Assembly: GCA_022009855.1 (NCBI GenBank)
Contig: CP091727.1
Span: 3,720,001 to 3,784,000 of the forward strand
Length of the DNA stretch: 64,000 nt
Reading direction: 5' to 3'
DNA from: Lentisphaeria bacterium
GTDB lineage: Bacteria; Verrucomicrobiota; Lentisphaeria; Victivallales; Victivallaceae
Part shown: one piece after another, positions 19,382 to 30,001 of the stretch
Position numbering within the stretch: position 1 is the stretch's first letter
How the letters are laid out: each line of letters starts with the position of its first letter
Position numbers and translations under genes: made by a program
Notes under the pieces: generated by a model
Databases searched by the model: none
The model's input: the letters and a program-made list of their open reading frames with translations, nothing else
What the model was told of the DNA's origin: nothing

Positions 19382-20958
19382 ATGAAGAAGATCAGGCATA
19401 TGGGGATGCCGTTTCAGGCCGGCATCATCGACGTGGGGGCGCATTCGATCCGGCTCGACATCTTCGAAGTGTCGAAGAAAAACGGCATTTCGCTGCTGGA
19501 AAGCCTGTCACGGACGATCAACCTCGGGTACGATGTGTTCCGCCATGGGCAGGTCTCTCCGGAGACTCTGGCAAGGCTTTCCTCGATGCTCAGCGACTTT
19601 GCCCTCAAACTGGCGGAATACCGGATCACCTTCTGCCGGGTGGTCGCCACCAGCGCCATCCGCGAAGCGTTCAACCGCGACCTGGTCATCAACCGAATCC
19701 GCAACGACGCCGGGCTGGAACTGGAGGTGCTGGAGACCCCGGAGGAGATCCGAATCACCTATCTGGCGATGCGTGAGGCGCTCCGCCGCCGGTTCGACTT
19801 CGGAATGCTCTCCGGAATCGGCTTGATGATCGGTACCGGGTCACTGCAGATCTTCTACTTCGCCCATGGACTGATGCGTTTCTGCGAGGAGATTCCGCTG
19901 GGGACCACCCGGCTGTTCGATGCCTTCGGCCGGTCTGCGATTTCGATTGAACAGGTCATCGAGACACTCCGGTCGCAGGATATCGGGCAGAGGCTTGCCG
20001 AATGTGTCGGGCGACAGGCGGAAGAACCGGTGGCTCTGATCGCCCTCGGCGCATCGGTACGGGTGCTCGCCGGAGTCATCCGCGGCGCGATTGAGGAGTT
20101 TGACGAAAACGAATGCGTCTCGATCGATCCCGGTGCGGTGGCGCCTGCCACCCGGCGGCTGATCGACACGCCGCCGGACCGGCTCGTCGCCGAGTTCAAG
20201 CTGCCGGAAGAGGTCGCCTCCAGCGTCAGAGCGTGCGCCGGAATCATCAGCTATTTTCTGGAGGAGTTTCACTTCGAACGTTTCCTCTGTCTCGGCACGA
20301 CGACCCGTACCGCGCTGATCGGAGATCTGGTGCGGCGCAGCGTGGAGGCGACCGCGCCGGATCCGTTCTACGATGACCTGCTCGGCGTCTGCGACGCGAT
20401 CGGCCGCAAGTACGGATTCGATCCGGTTCATGCGTCGCAGGTGGCCGCTCTCAGTCTCAAATTTCTGGAAAAGCTCAAACGCACTTTTGACTTCGTCCCC
20501 AATGCGCCTCTGCTTCTCGAAGCGGCGGCACGGCTTCACGACATCGGCAGGTTCGTCGATACTAGGCAGCATCACAAGCACTCTTACTACCTGGTTTCGA
20601 ACATGCAGCTGCCCGGCATCTCCACTGCGGAGCAGCGGGTGGTGGCGACCGTTTGCCGTTACCACCGGAAAGCTCTGCCCCGTGAATCCCACCCGGAATA
20701 CACGGCGCTCTCCGCGGAGGACAAGGTCACCACACTGAAACTTGCGGCAATCCTCCGCGTGGCGGATGCGCTCGACTGTTCCCGCCGGAAACGGTTTGAC
20801 AAAATGAAGCTGGTTTTGCGCGGACACACGATGTCGGTGGTGGTTCCCGAGTCGGGTGATTTCCGTTCGAACGGCTTTCGCTGGAATGGAAGGGCGGGCT
20901 GTTCAATCAGGTATTCGGTCTGGAGTTGAAAATAGAAGAGGCGCCGTTGTTGACATGA
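19382..20958 (+). CDS. ppx: Exopolyphosphatase / Ppx-GppA phosphatase with HD-type C-terminal domain
   Basis: The N-terminal actin-like fold starts GIIDVGAHSIRLDIFEV, then NLGYDVFRHGQVSPETL, CRVVATSAIREAFNRD, LEVLETPEEIRITYLAM, GLMIGTGSLQIFYFAHG and EEIPLGTTRL, all characteristic of Ppx/GppA. The C-terminal half holds an HD-like domain (LLLEAAARLHDIGRFVD, HHKHSYYLVSNMQLPG, LAAILRVADALDCSR). One break near 20868 precedes the C-terminus (RLSLEWKGGLFNQVFGLELK), giving a stop at 20956-20958 that overlaps the ppk1 ATG in ATGA. Hydrolysis of polyphosphate or pppGpp is expected; pairing with ppk1 favours polyphosphate. Confidence 0.9.
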
Positions 20959-23160
20959 AAAAGGAAAAAATGAAAAAAACGGAGAAAAGACTCCGGATCA
21001 GGAGCTCTTCATCAGCCGGGAGTTGAGCTGGATCGATTTCAACTCCCGGGTGCTGGACGAGGCGCTTACTCCCGCCAATCCGCTGCTGGAGCGGTTGAAA
21101 TTCATCGCCATTTTCAGCAGCAACCTCGATGAGTTCTTCATGGTGCGCATCGCCGGATTGCGGCAACTGGTCAAGATGGATCAGGATCGCCCGGATCCGG
21201 CGGGCAACCGCCCCTCGGAACAGCTCGCTGCTGCGCGCCGGAAGCTGGAGCGGCTGCTGAAACGGCAGAGCAGGGCGCTCTGCAATGAAATTCTTCCGGC
21301 CCTGGAGAGCTGCGGGGTGCGGCTGCGCAAGCCGGCGGAACTCTCCGCAACCGTCCGTGCGGAACTTGCCGGATATTTCCGACTGCAGGTGCTCCCGGTG
21401 CTTACTCCGCTCGCGGTGGATCAGGCGCATCCGTTTCCGATTCTGAACTCCGGGGCGATCGAAATCGCCGTGAGCATGCGCCCGGCGGACCGCGGCAAGC
21501 TGGTCTACGCCTTCGTCGAGGTGCCGGAGGGGCTGCCCCGGTTCGTCGAGGTGCCGGACAATCAGCCAGGACGCACCTTCGTCCTGCTCGAAGAGCTCAT
21601 CATGGACAATCTCGGCTCCCTGTTCACCGGTTGCGAACTGGAAGAGTTTTTTCCCTTCCGCATCACCCGCGATATGGATTTTTTCGGTTGAGGATGAAGG
21701 GGCTGAGGATCTTCTCCAGAGCATCGAAAAGAAACTGCTCCAGCGCCGCCATCGTGAACCGATCCGGCTGGAGGTGCCGGTCAACACCCGTGGAGCGCTG
21801 GCGGAGTGGCTGGCGGATCAGTTCCGGCTCGACGATCAGTTCCGGTATGCGAGCCGTGCTCCGCTGCACCTCAAGCAGTTCTTTGAGCTGGTCGGCCGTG
21901 CCCGACTGCCCGAACTGCTCGAACCGGCATGGCCGGCGATCATGCCGGCTCCCTTCACGGAGCATAAATCCGTCTTTGAGGCGGTTTCGGCCCGCGGGAC
22001 GATTCTCGTCGCGCCGCCGTTTCACTCCCTTTGCACCGATTCTCCGGCTGCTGCAGGAGGCGGCGGATGATCCGGACGTGCTGGCGATCAAGCAGACCCT
22101 CTACCGGGTCAGCGGCAACTCTCCGGTGGTGCGGTCACTTCAGCGAGCTGCTGAAAACGGAAAGCAGGTGACCGTGCTGGTTGAACTCAAGGCTCGTTTT
22201 GACGAGGGGAAACAACATCGCCTGGGCGCGGGCGCTGGAGGAGTCCGGCGCGCATGTCGTCTACGGAGTGGCCGGACTCAAGGTGCACTGCAAGGCTTTG
22301 CTGGTGGTCCGCCGAGAGGAGGGCGCCATCCGACGTTATGTTCATCTTTCAACCGGAAACTACAATGACAAAACCGCCGCACTCTACACCGATCTGGGCA
22401 TTATGAGCTGTGATCCAGACCTCTGTTTCGATGTGGCGAACCTTTTCAACGTGCTGACCGGTTACTCCTCGCCGCCGACCGAATGGCGCAAGATCGCCGC
22501 ATCGCCCTTCGATCTTCGGCGGCGGGTGATGGGATGATCGAACGGGAGATCCGCAATTCCACCCCCGACCGCCCGGGACGGATCATCGCCAAGATGAACA
22601 GTCTCTCCGACGAAAAAATGATCCGGCTCCTACACAAGGCTGCCGACGCCGGAGTGGAAATCGATCTCATCGTGCGCGGCATCTGCTGCTACAAGCCGCG
22701 TCCGGGGCAGGAGAATCTGCGGATCATCAGCATCGTCGACCGGTATCTCGAACACAGCCGCCTCTTCTATTTCTTCAACAACGGCGACGAGGAGTTCTAC
22801 CTCTCCAGCGCCGACTGGATGTACCGCAATCTCGACCGCCGGGTGGAGCTGCTCTTCCCGGTCGAGGACGAGACGATCCGGGCCGAACTCATGACGTTGC
22901 TGCGCTTCCAGCTTGCCGACACCGACAAGATGCGGCGCCTGCTCGGATCCGGCGTCTACACCCGTCCATCGGTGGAAGCCTACACCGGAGCGCGCAGTCA
23001 GGCGAACAGTTACCGGTACATCAAAGAGCTCGCCGAACGCGACCGCCGGAGCGCCACCGGCGAGGCGCTGAAGGTCTTCACCGCGCCGGAACAGCCGCAG
23101 CACCGTCCCTTTGCCGATGATCGTGAAGAGACGCGCGACGCGGGGGAGGAGGAGCGCTGA
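20955..23160 (+). CDS. ppk1: Polyphosphate kinase 1 (frame-broken)
   Basis: PPK1 reversibly polymerises ATP gamma-phosphate into polyphosphate. Seen in order: FISRELSWIDFNSRVLDEAL (N domain), IFSSNLDEFFMVRIAGL, HPFPILNSGAIEIAVSM, FFPFRITRDMDFF, DPDVLAIKQTLYRVSGNSPV, AGLKVHCKALLVVRREE (catalytic His region), YVHLSTGNYNDKTAALYTDL, DEKMIRLLHKAADAGVEIDL, and EEFYLSSADWMYRNLDRRVE (second His/SADW motif). Breaks lie near 20985, 21687, 22030, 22205 and 22525. Length of about 735 residues is normal. It is translationally coupled to ppx. Confidence 0.95.
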
Positions 23161-23161
23161 A

Positions 23162-23636
23162 ATGGCTGCGGAACCGCGGATCCGGGTCTACCGCCCCGGC
23201 GACGCCCCCGGCATCTGCCGCGTGGCGGTGAATTGTTTCGAGGATTCCATCCGCCCCTGCTATGAACCGGAGGGGGTGCCAGGCGTTTCTTGCTTACATT
23301 CTGCCGGATGCGATCGCCGCCCGCCAGAGCGACGGCTGTTCCGCCGTTGTCGCCGAATGGGAGAACGAGCTGATCGGCGTGCTGGAGCTGCGGGAGTTCT
23401 CACACATTTCGATGTTCTTCGTCGATCCGGAATTCCAGTGCGGCGGCATCGGCCGGCGGCTGCTGACCCGGGCCGTGACGCTGATCCGCAAAAGCGCGCC
23501 CGGAACTCGCGGAACTGACGGTGTTCGCCGCTCCACGTGCCGTCGAAGCTTACCGCCATCTCGGATTCACGGTCGACGGCCCGGAAACGGTCGAATCCGA
23601 GTCCGTTTTACGCCGATGCGGCTGAAACTTCGATAA
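23162..23636 (+). CDS. GNAT-family N-acetyltransferase (frame-broken)
   Basis: It starts one base after the ppk1 stop. The acetyl-CoA-binding fold is visible: RIRVYRPGDAPGICRVAVNC at the N-terminus, VVAEWENELIGVLELREFSH, then motif A FFVDPEFQCGGIGRRLLTRA, and the C-terminal strand EAYRHLGFTVDGPE. Breaks lie near 23275 (removing one G from G5 gives EGCQAFLAYILPDAI), 23503 and 23605. Substrate cannot be told; coupling to ppk1 may be incidental. Confidence 0.8.
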
Positions 23637-23723
23637 TTTTTCCAACTCCCGTTTGCAAACCTCCGAAAGACTGATATTGTACGGGCAGAGTTCCCGGTAA
23701 TTCACCAAAACAGGAGGATGTGA

Positions 23724-24956
23724 ATGAGAAGGTTTCTGATTTCCTGCGCCGCGGGCAGTCTTGCCTGTGCGACCGCGTTCGCCGCTCCGGCCGATGCCGG
23801 TGCCGTCGCGTTCGACGCCACGATGAATCAACTCGACAAAGGGGGCTCCACGCTCTACTACACCAATATCAAGGACAGCATGGAGCAGATCCAGACCGCC
23901 CTCGATTACATGGCAAAGATTCCGGCGGCCAATTCGGAAGATCAACTGACGCCGGAACGGGTGGTGAAGCTGATCCGCGTGTTCTCCCGCGTGCTGAATC
24001 TTGAAGCGCTTCATGCGATGGGTTCCAGTGTAAAAAGATGCCTGATGGCCTCACCAACTACCGCTCTTTCGTCTACACCGGCGACAGCGCATTGCAGGGG
24101 TTCTCTTCGATCTTGCCGGACGGGAAAACCGTTCATTGACGCTTCCGGCCAGGCTGCCGGAGTCGACGATTCTGGCGTTCGAAACCCGGCTGGATTTCGC
24201 CACCGCGTGGAACTCTTTCTGCAAGGCGCTGGCGGAATCTCCTGAACTGCCGCCGGAGGCGAAGAACGTTCCCGCCAATCTTGAGGCAGCCTGCCGCGCC
24301 GCCGGAGTGGAACTCGACACGCTGCTGAAGACGACTTCCGGCACCTGGTCGATGGTGGTGGTCGCCGCCGATCCGGCCGTGTCGCCGCTGCCGATGCTCC
24401 GGCTTTCGGTGCCGGATCAGAACGGCGCGCTCTTCAAACTGCTGCAGGAGAAGAGCGGTCTCCAGCTGACGGAAAGGGGCAGGGGCGCTATTCGATCGTC
24501 GGGCTTCCGCTGCCGATCCTGCCGGAACTGACGACCGGAAACGGTTTGCTCACCATCTACAGCGACGCCCGTGTGGAGCAGGTGCTCAAGGGGGGACTGA
24601 TCCAGTCGAAGACGTACGGCGGCTATTTCAAAGGAATGCCGGAGAAATCCCTCGGATTCTTCTATCTCAATGTCAATCAGCAGCTCTGGAGTCTCTTACT
24701 CATGCAGGTTCAGGAGCCGACTTTCGCCGCGCTGTTGCAGCAGGTTCCGCCGCCGATCTTTGCCGGATTCTCCACGCGCGAGAAGGACGGCTACGCCTCG
24801 ACCACCCGCTCCAACTGGCATGCTACGCCGACCGTCAGCAACGTTGCGATTCTTTCCGGCATGCTGCTTCCGGCGCTGAACCAGGCGCGAGAGAGAGCGC
24901 GGCAGATTCAGAAAAGACAGCAGCAGATGCAGCAGCAGGTTCCCGCCGCCAACTGA
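23724..24956 (+). CDS. Secreted protein of unknown function with C-terminal pseudopilin-like helix (frame-broken)
   Basis: ATG 23724 follows AGGAGG by six bases. A cleavable signal peptide (RRFLISCAAGSLACATAFAA) precedes a ~380-residue mature chain. The body (ERVVKLIRVFSRVLNLEALH, LPARLPESTILAFETRLDFA, GLLTIYSDARVEQVLKGGLI, SLGFFYLNVNQQLWSLLLMQ) matches nothing I can name. Near the end VAILSGMLLPALNQARERAR, then a Gln-rich tail, resembles the N-terminal helix of Lentisphaerae pseudopilins (AIIAILASLLLPAL-xxAR), but here it is C-terminal. Breaks lie near 24035, 24130 and 24478. A promoter-like TTGCAA-16-TATTGT lies at about 23656-23683. Confidence 0.7.
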
Positions 24957-25010
24957 GCACGGTGGAATTTTCCTCTCCGCCAGTCCGGGCGGGGAGGGTG
25001 GAAAGCAGAT

Positions 25011-25054
25011 AAAAAAACTCCCGAAACAGCATCGAGGCGGTTCCGGGAGTTTTG
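25011..25054. terminator. Bidirectional intrinsic terminator
   Basis: ACTCCCGAAAC (25017-25027) pairs with GTTCCGGGAGT (25040-25050) with one mismatch. It is flanked by A7 on the left and TTTTGTTT on the right, so it can terminate both the secreted-protein gene from the left and serC from the right. Confidence 0.85.
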
Positions 25055-25069
25055 TTTCCGAAGCGGGAA

Positions 25070-26152
25070 TTACTTGTTGGCCAGCTCGAACTTCTTCATG
25101 AATTCGACCAGAGCCTGCACCCCTTCCATCGGCATGGCGTTGTAGATGCTGGCGCGGCAGCCGCCGACCAGACGGTGACCCTTGAGGTCGGTCAGGCCGT
25201 TTTCGCGGGCTTCCTGCACGAACTTGGCATCCAGCTCATCCGACGGAGTGCGGAAGACGACGTTCATCCGGGAACGATCCTTCACCGCGACCGGGCTGCG
25301 GAAGAACTCCGACTCATCGAGGAACTTGTAGAGGCAGGCCGCCTTCTCGTTGTTGATCTTTTCAATCGCCGCAACGCCGCCCTTCTCCTTGAGCCAGTCG
25401 GTCACCAGGGCGAGCATGTAGATGCCGAAGGTCGGCGGCGTATTGAACATCGAACCATTCTCGATGTAGGTGCTGTAGCGGAGCATCGTCGGCACCACCG
25501 CTTCGTTGGTGCGGGCGGCAAGATCCTTGCGGATCACTACCAGCGCGACGCCGCTGGGCCCGAGGTTCTTCTGCGCTCCGGCGTAGATCAGACCGAAATC
25601 GTTGACGTCGAACACCCGTGACATGATGTCGCTGGACATGTCCGCAATCATCGGCACGCCGGCGGTCGGTTTCGGCAGCACGTGGTACTGAGTGCCGGCA
25701 ACAGTGTTGTTGCTGGTGATGTGCAAATAGGCTGCGTCGGCGGTGCGCTTCCATTCGGATTCCGCCGGGATGTGATCATACTTGGTTTCGCGGCTGGAGG
25801 CGACGATATTGACGTTGCCGTAGAGCTTCGCCTCCTTGGAGGCCTTGTTGCTCCAGACGCCGGTGTCGACGTAGTCAGCGGTGCCGCCGTTGAGCAGATT
25901 CATCGCCAGCATGGCGAACTGAAGACTGGCGCCCCCCTGAATGAAGAGCACGGCGTACTCGTCGGAGATGTTCAGCAGCTCACGGACATTCGCCTCCGCG
26001 CGGTCGATCACCGGTTTGAAGAGTTTGCCGCGGTGGGAGAGCTCCATGATGCCGCTGCCGCAATTCTGATAGTTGGTGAATTCCGCCTGTGCGCGCTCCA
26101 TGACTTCCTTCGGCAGCATCGCCGGCCCGGCCGCAAAATTATAAATTGCCAT
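25070..26152 (-). CDS. serC: Phosphoserine aminotransferase
   Basis: This intact 360-residue PLP enzyme of serine synthesis converts 3-phosphohydroxypyruvate and glutamate to phosphoserine. MAIYNFAAGPAMLPKEVMER, ELSHRGKLFKPVIDRAEANV, VLFIQGGASLQFAMLAMNLL, YLHITSNNTVAGTQY, MIADMSSDIMSRVFDV, LIYAGAQKNLGPSGVALVVI (PLP Lys in GAQKNLGP), NTPPTFGIYMLALVTDWLKE and GGCRASIYNAMP are all canonical. It is one of the few long genes here with an unbroken frame. Confidence 0.98.
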   Translation of the reverse strand: MAIYNFAAGPAMLPKEVMERAQAEFTNYQNCGSGIMELSHRGKLFKPVIDRAEANVRELLNISDEYAVLFIQGGASLQFAMLAMNLLNGGTADYVDTGVWSNKASKEAKLYGNVNIVASSRETKYDHIPAESEWKRTADAAYLHITSNNTVAGTQYHVLPKPTAGVPMIADMSSDIMSRVFDVNDFGLIYAGAQKNLGPSGVALVVIRKDLAARTNEAVVPTMLRYSTYIENGSMFNTPPTFGIYMLALVTDWLKEKGGVAAIEKINNEKAACLYKFLDESEFFRSPVAVKDRSRMNVVFRTPSDELDAKFVQEARENGLTDLKGHRLVGGCRASIYNAMPMEGVQALVEFMKKFELANK

Positions 26153-26199
26153 GATGGACCTCTCTTGTTGAATGGATTGTCGTTCTGTGAGAATTTATA

Positions 26200-26228
26200 A
26201 ATATACTGCATCGTGTCGTATTTTGCAA
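26200..26228 (-). promoter_or_regulatory. Sigma70-type promoter of serC
   Basis: On the minus strand TTGCAA (26223-26228) and TATATT (26200-26205) are spaced by 17 bases. They lie about 50 bases upstream of the serC ATG, after the AraC gene has ended. Confidence 0.65.
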
Positions 26229-26271
26229 ATAAAATACCGGGGAAAGCGGCAAGATCATCGGGAAATGGAGA

Positions 26272-27031
26272 TCAGTTCTCCGCGGCGGAGAGCGCCCTGC
26301 GGCGGAATTCTCCGGGAGTGACCCCGTAGACCTCCCGGAATTTGCGGGAGAAATAGTTGGCGTTTTTCAAAGCCGCACTGCCGGGCGATTTCGAAATGTT
26401 CCAGTAGGGATTGCGGAGATGCCCGGCCGCGCATTGCAACCGCAGCGTGAGCAGATGCTGGATCGGGGTTCGACCGCAGTGCTCTTTGAAAAGCTGGTTG
26501 AGACGGCTCGGACCGATTCCCGCGTGGCGGGCGATCTGCTCCACGCTCAGCGGCGAAGCGAAGTTCTGTTCGATCTGTTCCAGTGCCCGCCGCAGGGCGG
26601 GGTGGCGGAACTTCTCCGTTTGCCCGCCGATTTCCAGTTCCCGTAGGCGGAGCCAGAGCGCAGCGGTTGCCGCGGATGCCGCATCTCCCGGTGAGGAGCC
26701 GAAACAGCAGAGCGCCCGGAAGAGTTCCCGCACCGCCGCCTCACCGCCGGTGTGGACCACGCGCAGGGAGGTGTCGAATTCCGGAGAGCGGATCGAGGCG
26801 ATCACATAATTGGTTTCACATACGCCGAAGTTGAACTGACTGTGCTCCAGATGCGGCGGCTGAATGTAGACGTCTCCTTCGGCGGCGTCGAGCGTGATTC
26901 CGCCGGAGAAGCGACAGCGGCAGGCGCCTTTCGTCACCATGACCAGCTCTGCTCCGGCATGGGAGTGCTTTGTACCGCGCGGCTGCCGTAAAAACGGGCA
27001 GCACTGATGAAACGTACCCGGAATCGGACAT
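26272..27031 (-). CDS. AraC-family transcriptional regulator (frame-broken)
   Basis: An N-terminal cupin-like sensor (SHAGAELVMVTKGACRCRFS, AEGDVYIQPPHLEHSQFNFG) is followed by a C-terminal double helix-turn-helix: RRALEQIEQNFASPLSVEQI, ARHAGIGPSRLNQLFKEHCG, RTPIQHLLTLRLQCAAGHLR and NANYFSRKFREVYGVTPGEF. Breaks lie near 26985 and in a short interval at 26370-26405. ATG 27031 has AGGAAAG eight bases upstream. It probably controls sugar metabolism genes; no adjacent target is obvious, since the neighbours are serC and a lactate dehydrogenase-like gene. Confidence 0.85.
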
Positions 27032-27051
27032 GATGTTCTTTCCTGGTGGAT

Positions 27052-27102
27052 AAAGAAAACGCTCTTCCGCCTTCCCGTGCATCGGAGCCGGGAGGGCGGA
27101 AG
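27052..27102 (-). terminator. Intrinsic terminator after the D-lactate dehydrogenase-like gene
   Basis: A 14-bp stem (27064-27077 with 27089-27102, one mismatch) is followed on the minus strand by AGCGTTTTCTTT. It separates the dehydrogenase transcript from the AraC gene, which starts at 27031. Confidence 0.75.
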
Positions 27103-27111
27103 GCGACTGCG

Positions 27112-28171
27112 TTATGCGTGACAGGCGGGGGAATCCGGCTCTTGCCGGGACATTGCCGGTTCCCGTCGCACTGATAGCAGATGCAGTTGACCAGTTCGCG
27201 CCCCTCCATGCAGTCGCTGACGTTCTGCAGCGTCACCTCCGCGATGTTGGTCATCGCCTCGCGGGTGAAGAACGCTTGATGCGAAGTTACCAGAACATTG
27301 GGGAAGGTCAGCAGCCGGGCGAGGATGTCGTCGTCGATGGCGCTGCCGGAACGGTCTTCGAAGAAGTAGTCGCTCTCCTCCTCGTAGACGTCGAGACAGG
27401 CACCGCCGATTTTCCGGCTCTTCAATCCGGCAATCAATGCGGCGGTATCCACCAGTTTTCCGCGGCTGGTGTTGATGAGGTAGACTCCCTGCTTCATCCG
27501 TGCGATTGCATCGGCATTGATCAGGTGGATGTTGTCGGGGGTCAGCGGGCAGTGGAGCGAAATGACATCCGACTCCGCATAGAGTTTCTCCAGAGAAACG
27601 TATTCCATATGAAGAGCCTTTGCCGCCTCCCGGTTCGGGAATACGTCGTAGGCCAGCAGCCGGACGCCGAATCCCTGAAGCAGTTCGGCGAACACCCGGC
27701 CGATTTTTCCGGTTCCGACGATGCCGAAGGTTTTTCCGCGCAGGTCGAATCCGATCAGTCCGTTGATGGAGAAGTTGTTCTCGCGGATCCGGTTGTAGGC
27801 GCGATGAAGCGAGCGGTTCAATGTCTGAAGCATGGCCAGCGCGTACTCCGCGACCGCATAGGGGAGTAGCCGGGCACGCGCATGACCAGAATCTTCCCGT
27901 AGGCGGCGGCGAGATTGACGTTGTTGTACCCGGCGCACCGCATGGCGATCACCTTGACGCCCAGCCGGATCAGCTCCTTTACCGTCTCTTCGCCGACATC
28001 GTCGTTGACGAAGGCGGAAACTGCGTCGAATCCCGCAGCCATCCGCGCGGAGGCCGGTCCGAGACGGGTTTCGAAATATGTCAGCTGAAAGCCGAACTTC
28101 TCGTTTGCCTTGTCGAAAAATTCCCGGTCATAGGGTTTCGTGTCGAAAAACGCAACTTTGATGTTCTTCAT
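27112..28171 (-). CDS. ldhA: D-2-hydroxyacid (D-lactate) dehydrogenase with cysteine-rich tail (frame-broken)
   Basis: This NAD-dependent D-2-hydroxyacid dehydrogenase is closest to D-lactate dehydrogenase. Seen: MKNIKVAFFDTKPYDREFFD, VIAMRCAGYNNVNLAAA, VPGYSPYAVAEYALAMLQTL, LRGKTFGIVGTGKIGRVFAE (NAD loop), HCPLTPDNIHLIN, YLINTSRGKLVDTAALI (catalytic Arg), CLDVYEEESDYFFEDRS and LVTSHQAFFTREAMTNIAEV (catalytic His). The C-terminus is extended by CICYQCDGNRQCPGK, rich in Cys. Breaks lie near 27865 and, if the C5 run at 27135 is lengthened by one, the stop falls at 27112. A pyruvate-to-lactate role is likely and may link to the lactate complex at 42.8-46.2 kb. Confidence 0.85.
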
Positions 28172-28222
28172 CTCCGCACCTCCTCTTTTGCGAATAACGT
28201 TGTAATCTCTCTCCGGATCGGA

Positions 28223-29708
28223 TCAATCCGGTTCATAATCGCTGTCGGGGAAAAACTGCTTCGCCACCTTGGCCAGAGTCTGCCGGTCTCCCATCATCAG
28301 CATGCCGTCATTGGCCTGAATGATCGTGTTGCCGCGGGCGAGGATGAAGTGCCCGCCCCGGCGGATCAGCATGACCAGCACTCCGTTGGGCAGGTTCATT
28401 TCCGCCAGGCTCTTGTTGACGAATTCGGCATCCGGATGGACGTCGAATTCGTGCATTTCGCTGTTGATGCTGTCGGTCTCCTCCAGTTCGAGAGGAATGC
28501 GCGGTTTGTCCGACAACGGACGGTCCAGCTTGAGGAATTTCGCCACCGGCATCAGCGTCCGCCCCTGAATCAGCACCGAAGCAAGAACGATGAAGAAGAC
28601 CATGTTGAACATCATATTTGCCCGTTCCACATGGGCAACCAGCGGAAAGGTCGCCAGCACAATCGGCGCCGCGCCACGCAGGCCGACCCAGGAGACCAGT
28701 GTCCGCTCGCGCAGCGTGAACCGGCTGCCGATGAGACAGAGGAAAATGGATGCCGGACGGGCGATGAACATCAGCACCAGCGCCAGCAGCAGTCCGAGAC
28801 TCCAGACATTGGCGGCAAAAGTTCATGTGGATTGACCAGCATTCCCAGCGTGGTGAAGAGGGTGACCTGCATCAGCCAGGCGAGGCCGTCGCTGAACCGG
28901 ATCAGCCCCTTTTGAAATTGTAGCGACGATTTCCCATCGTGAGGCCGCAGACATAGACCGCCATGAAGCCGTTGCCGAAGAGGGATTCGGTCAGCCCGTA
29001 GGCGAAGATGATGATGGCGACTCCGGTGACGAAATAGAGACCTTCGTATTCCAGTTTCAGTTTGTTGAAAAGCCAGCAGCCGGCGCGGCCGACCAGGTAG
29101 CCGCCGGCGATTCCGATGGACATTTTGGCCAGAAAGACCGGGAGAAATGTCCAGAGCGACATGCCGGTTCCCTGCACAATGCCGATCATGAAGAGAGTGA
29201 GGAAGGCGGCCATCGGGTCGTTGCTGCCGGATTCGAGTTCCAGCAGCGGCTGCAACTCTCCCTTGAGGCTGACGCTTCTGGAACGCAGAATGGCGAATAC
29301 CGCCGCCGCATCGGTCGATGAGATGATCGAGCCGAGCAGAAGGCACCATTTCAGATCGTAACCGAACAGCAGCCAGGCTCCCAGACCGACCAGAAGCGCG
29401 GTGATGAGCACGCCTGCGCTGGCGAGCAGCGCACCGTAGCTGAGCACCCCTTTGATGGAGCGGTAATTGGTGTCGAGCCCGCCGGAATACAGGATGAAAC
29501 ACATCGCCACCGTGCCGAGAAAGTTGATCGGACCGGCATGGGTCGTGCTGTTGATGGAAACCCAGCCCAGGCCGTCGGAGCCGGTCAGCATGCCGACTGC
29601 GAGGAACATCAGCAGGATCGGCACATTGAAACGACTCGAAAGTTTGCTGGAAAAAACACCGAGCAGCAGCACGACTGCCACCATCGCCAAAAATTGATGA
29701 ATCGACAT
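28223..29708 (-). CDS. CPA1-type cation/proton antiporter with TrkA-C domain (frame-broken)
   Basis: This is an inner-membrane K+ or Na+/H+ antiporter of about 494 residues, similar to CvrA/NhaP2. It has about twelve hydrophobic segments: MSIHQFLAMVAVVLLLGVFS, NVPILLMFLAVGMLTGSDGL, LGTVAMCFILYSGGLDTNYR, LLLGSIISSTDAAAVFAILR (the conserved STDAAAV), LELESGSNDPMAAFLTLFMI (ND motif) and VSWVGLRGAAPIVLATFPLV. A soluble C-terminal TrkA-C-like domain follows (DAEFVNKSLAEMNLPNGVLV, MLIRRGGHFILARGNTIIQA, DGMLMMGDRQTLAKV). Breaks lie near 28912 and 28820. Confidence 0.9.
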
Positions 29709-30001
29709 TTTGAAAAAAACTTCCTGTTGCAGTAGATTCCGTAAGAAGCGGCCGAGCCTGATCTCCTTCGGAATCCGTGCCTCAAATTACTCCATTCCTT
29801 ATTTTAATATAGCCGCAGTCGGTAACTCTGCAAGGTGCAACCGCAAAAACGGCGGGATAATGTTACCGGGATTTTTTTTGTTCGATTTCATATGTGATTG
29901 ATAGAATTTCACATATTTATCCCCGGGATTCCGCTGGATATTTCATGGAGTCGGCGGTAATTTATTGATCGGGTGAAAAATGTCAGAAAGGAATTCCGGC
30001 T
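29709..30001. other. AT-rich divergent intergenic region
   Basis: This is 293 bases between the antiporter (leftward) and the GH63-like gene (rightward). It contains a plus-strand promoter candidate and an inverted repeat, listed separately. No gene is seen. Confidence 0.7.
29878..29916 (+). promoter_or_regulatory. Promoter with inverted-repeat operator upstream of the GH63-like gene
   Basis: TTGTTC (29878-29883) and TAGAAT (29902-29907), spaced 18, form a plausible promoter. Perfect 8-bp inverted arms ATATGTGA (29890-29897) and TCACATAT (29909-29916) bracket the -10 element, so a bound regulator would block polymerase. The LacI-type protein encoded at 31583-32683 is a candidate binder. Confidence 0.5.
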
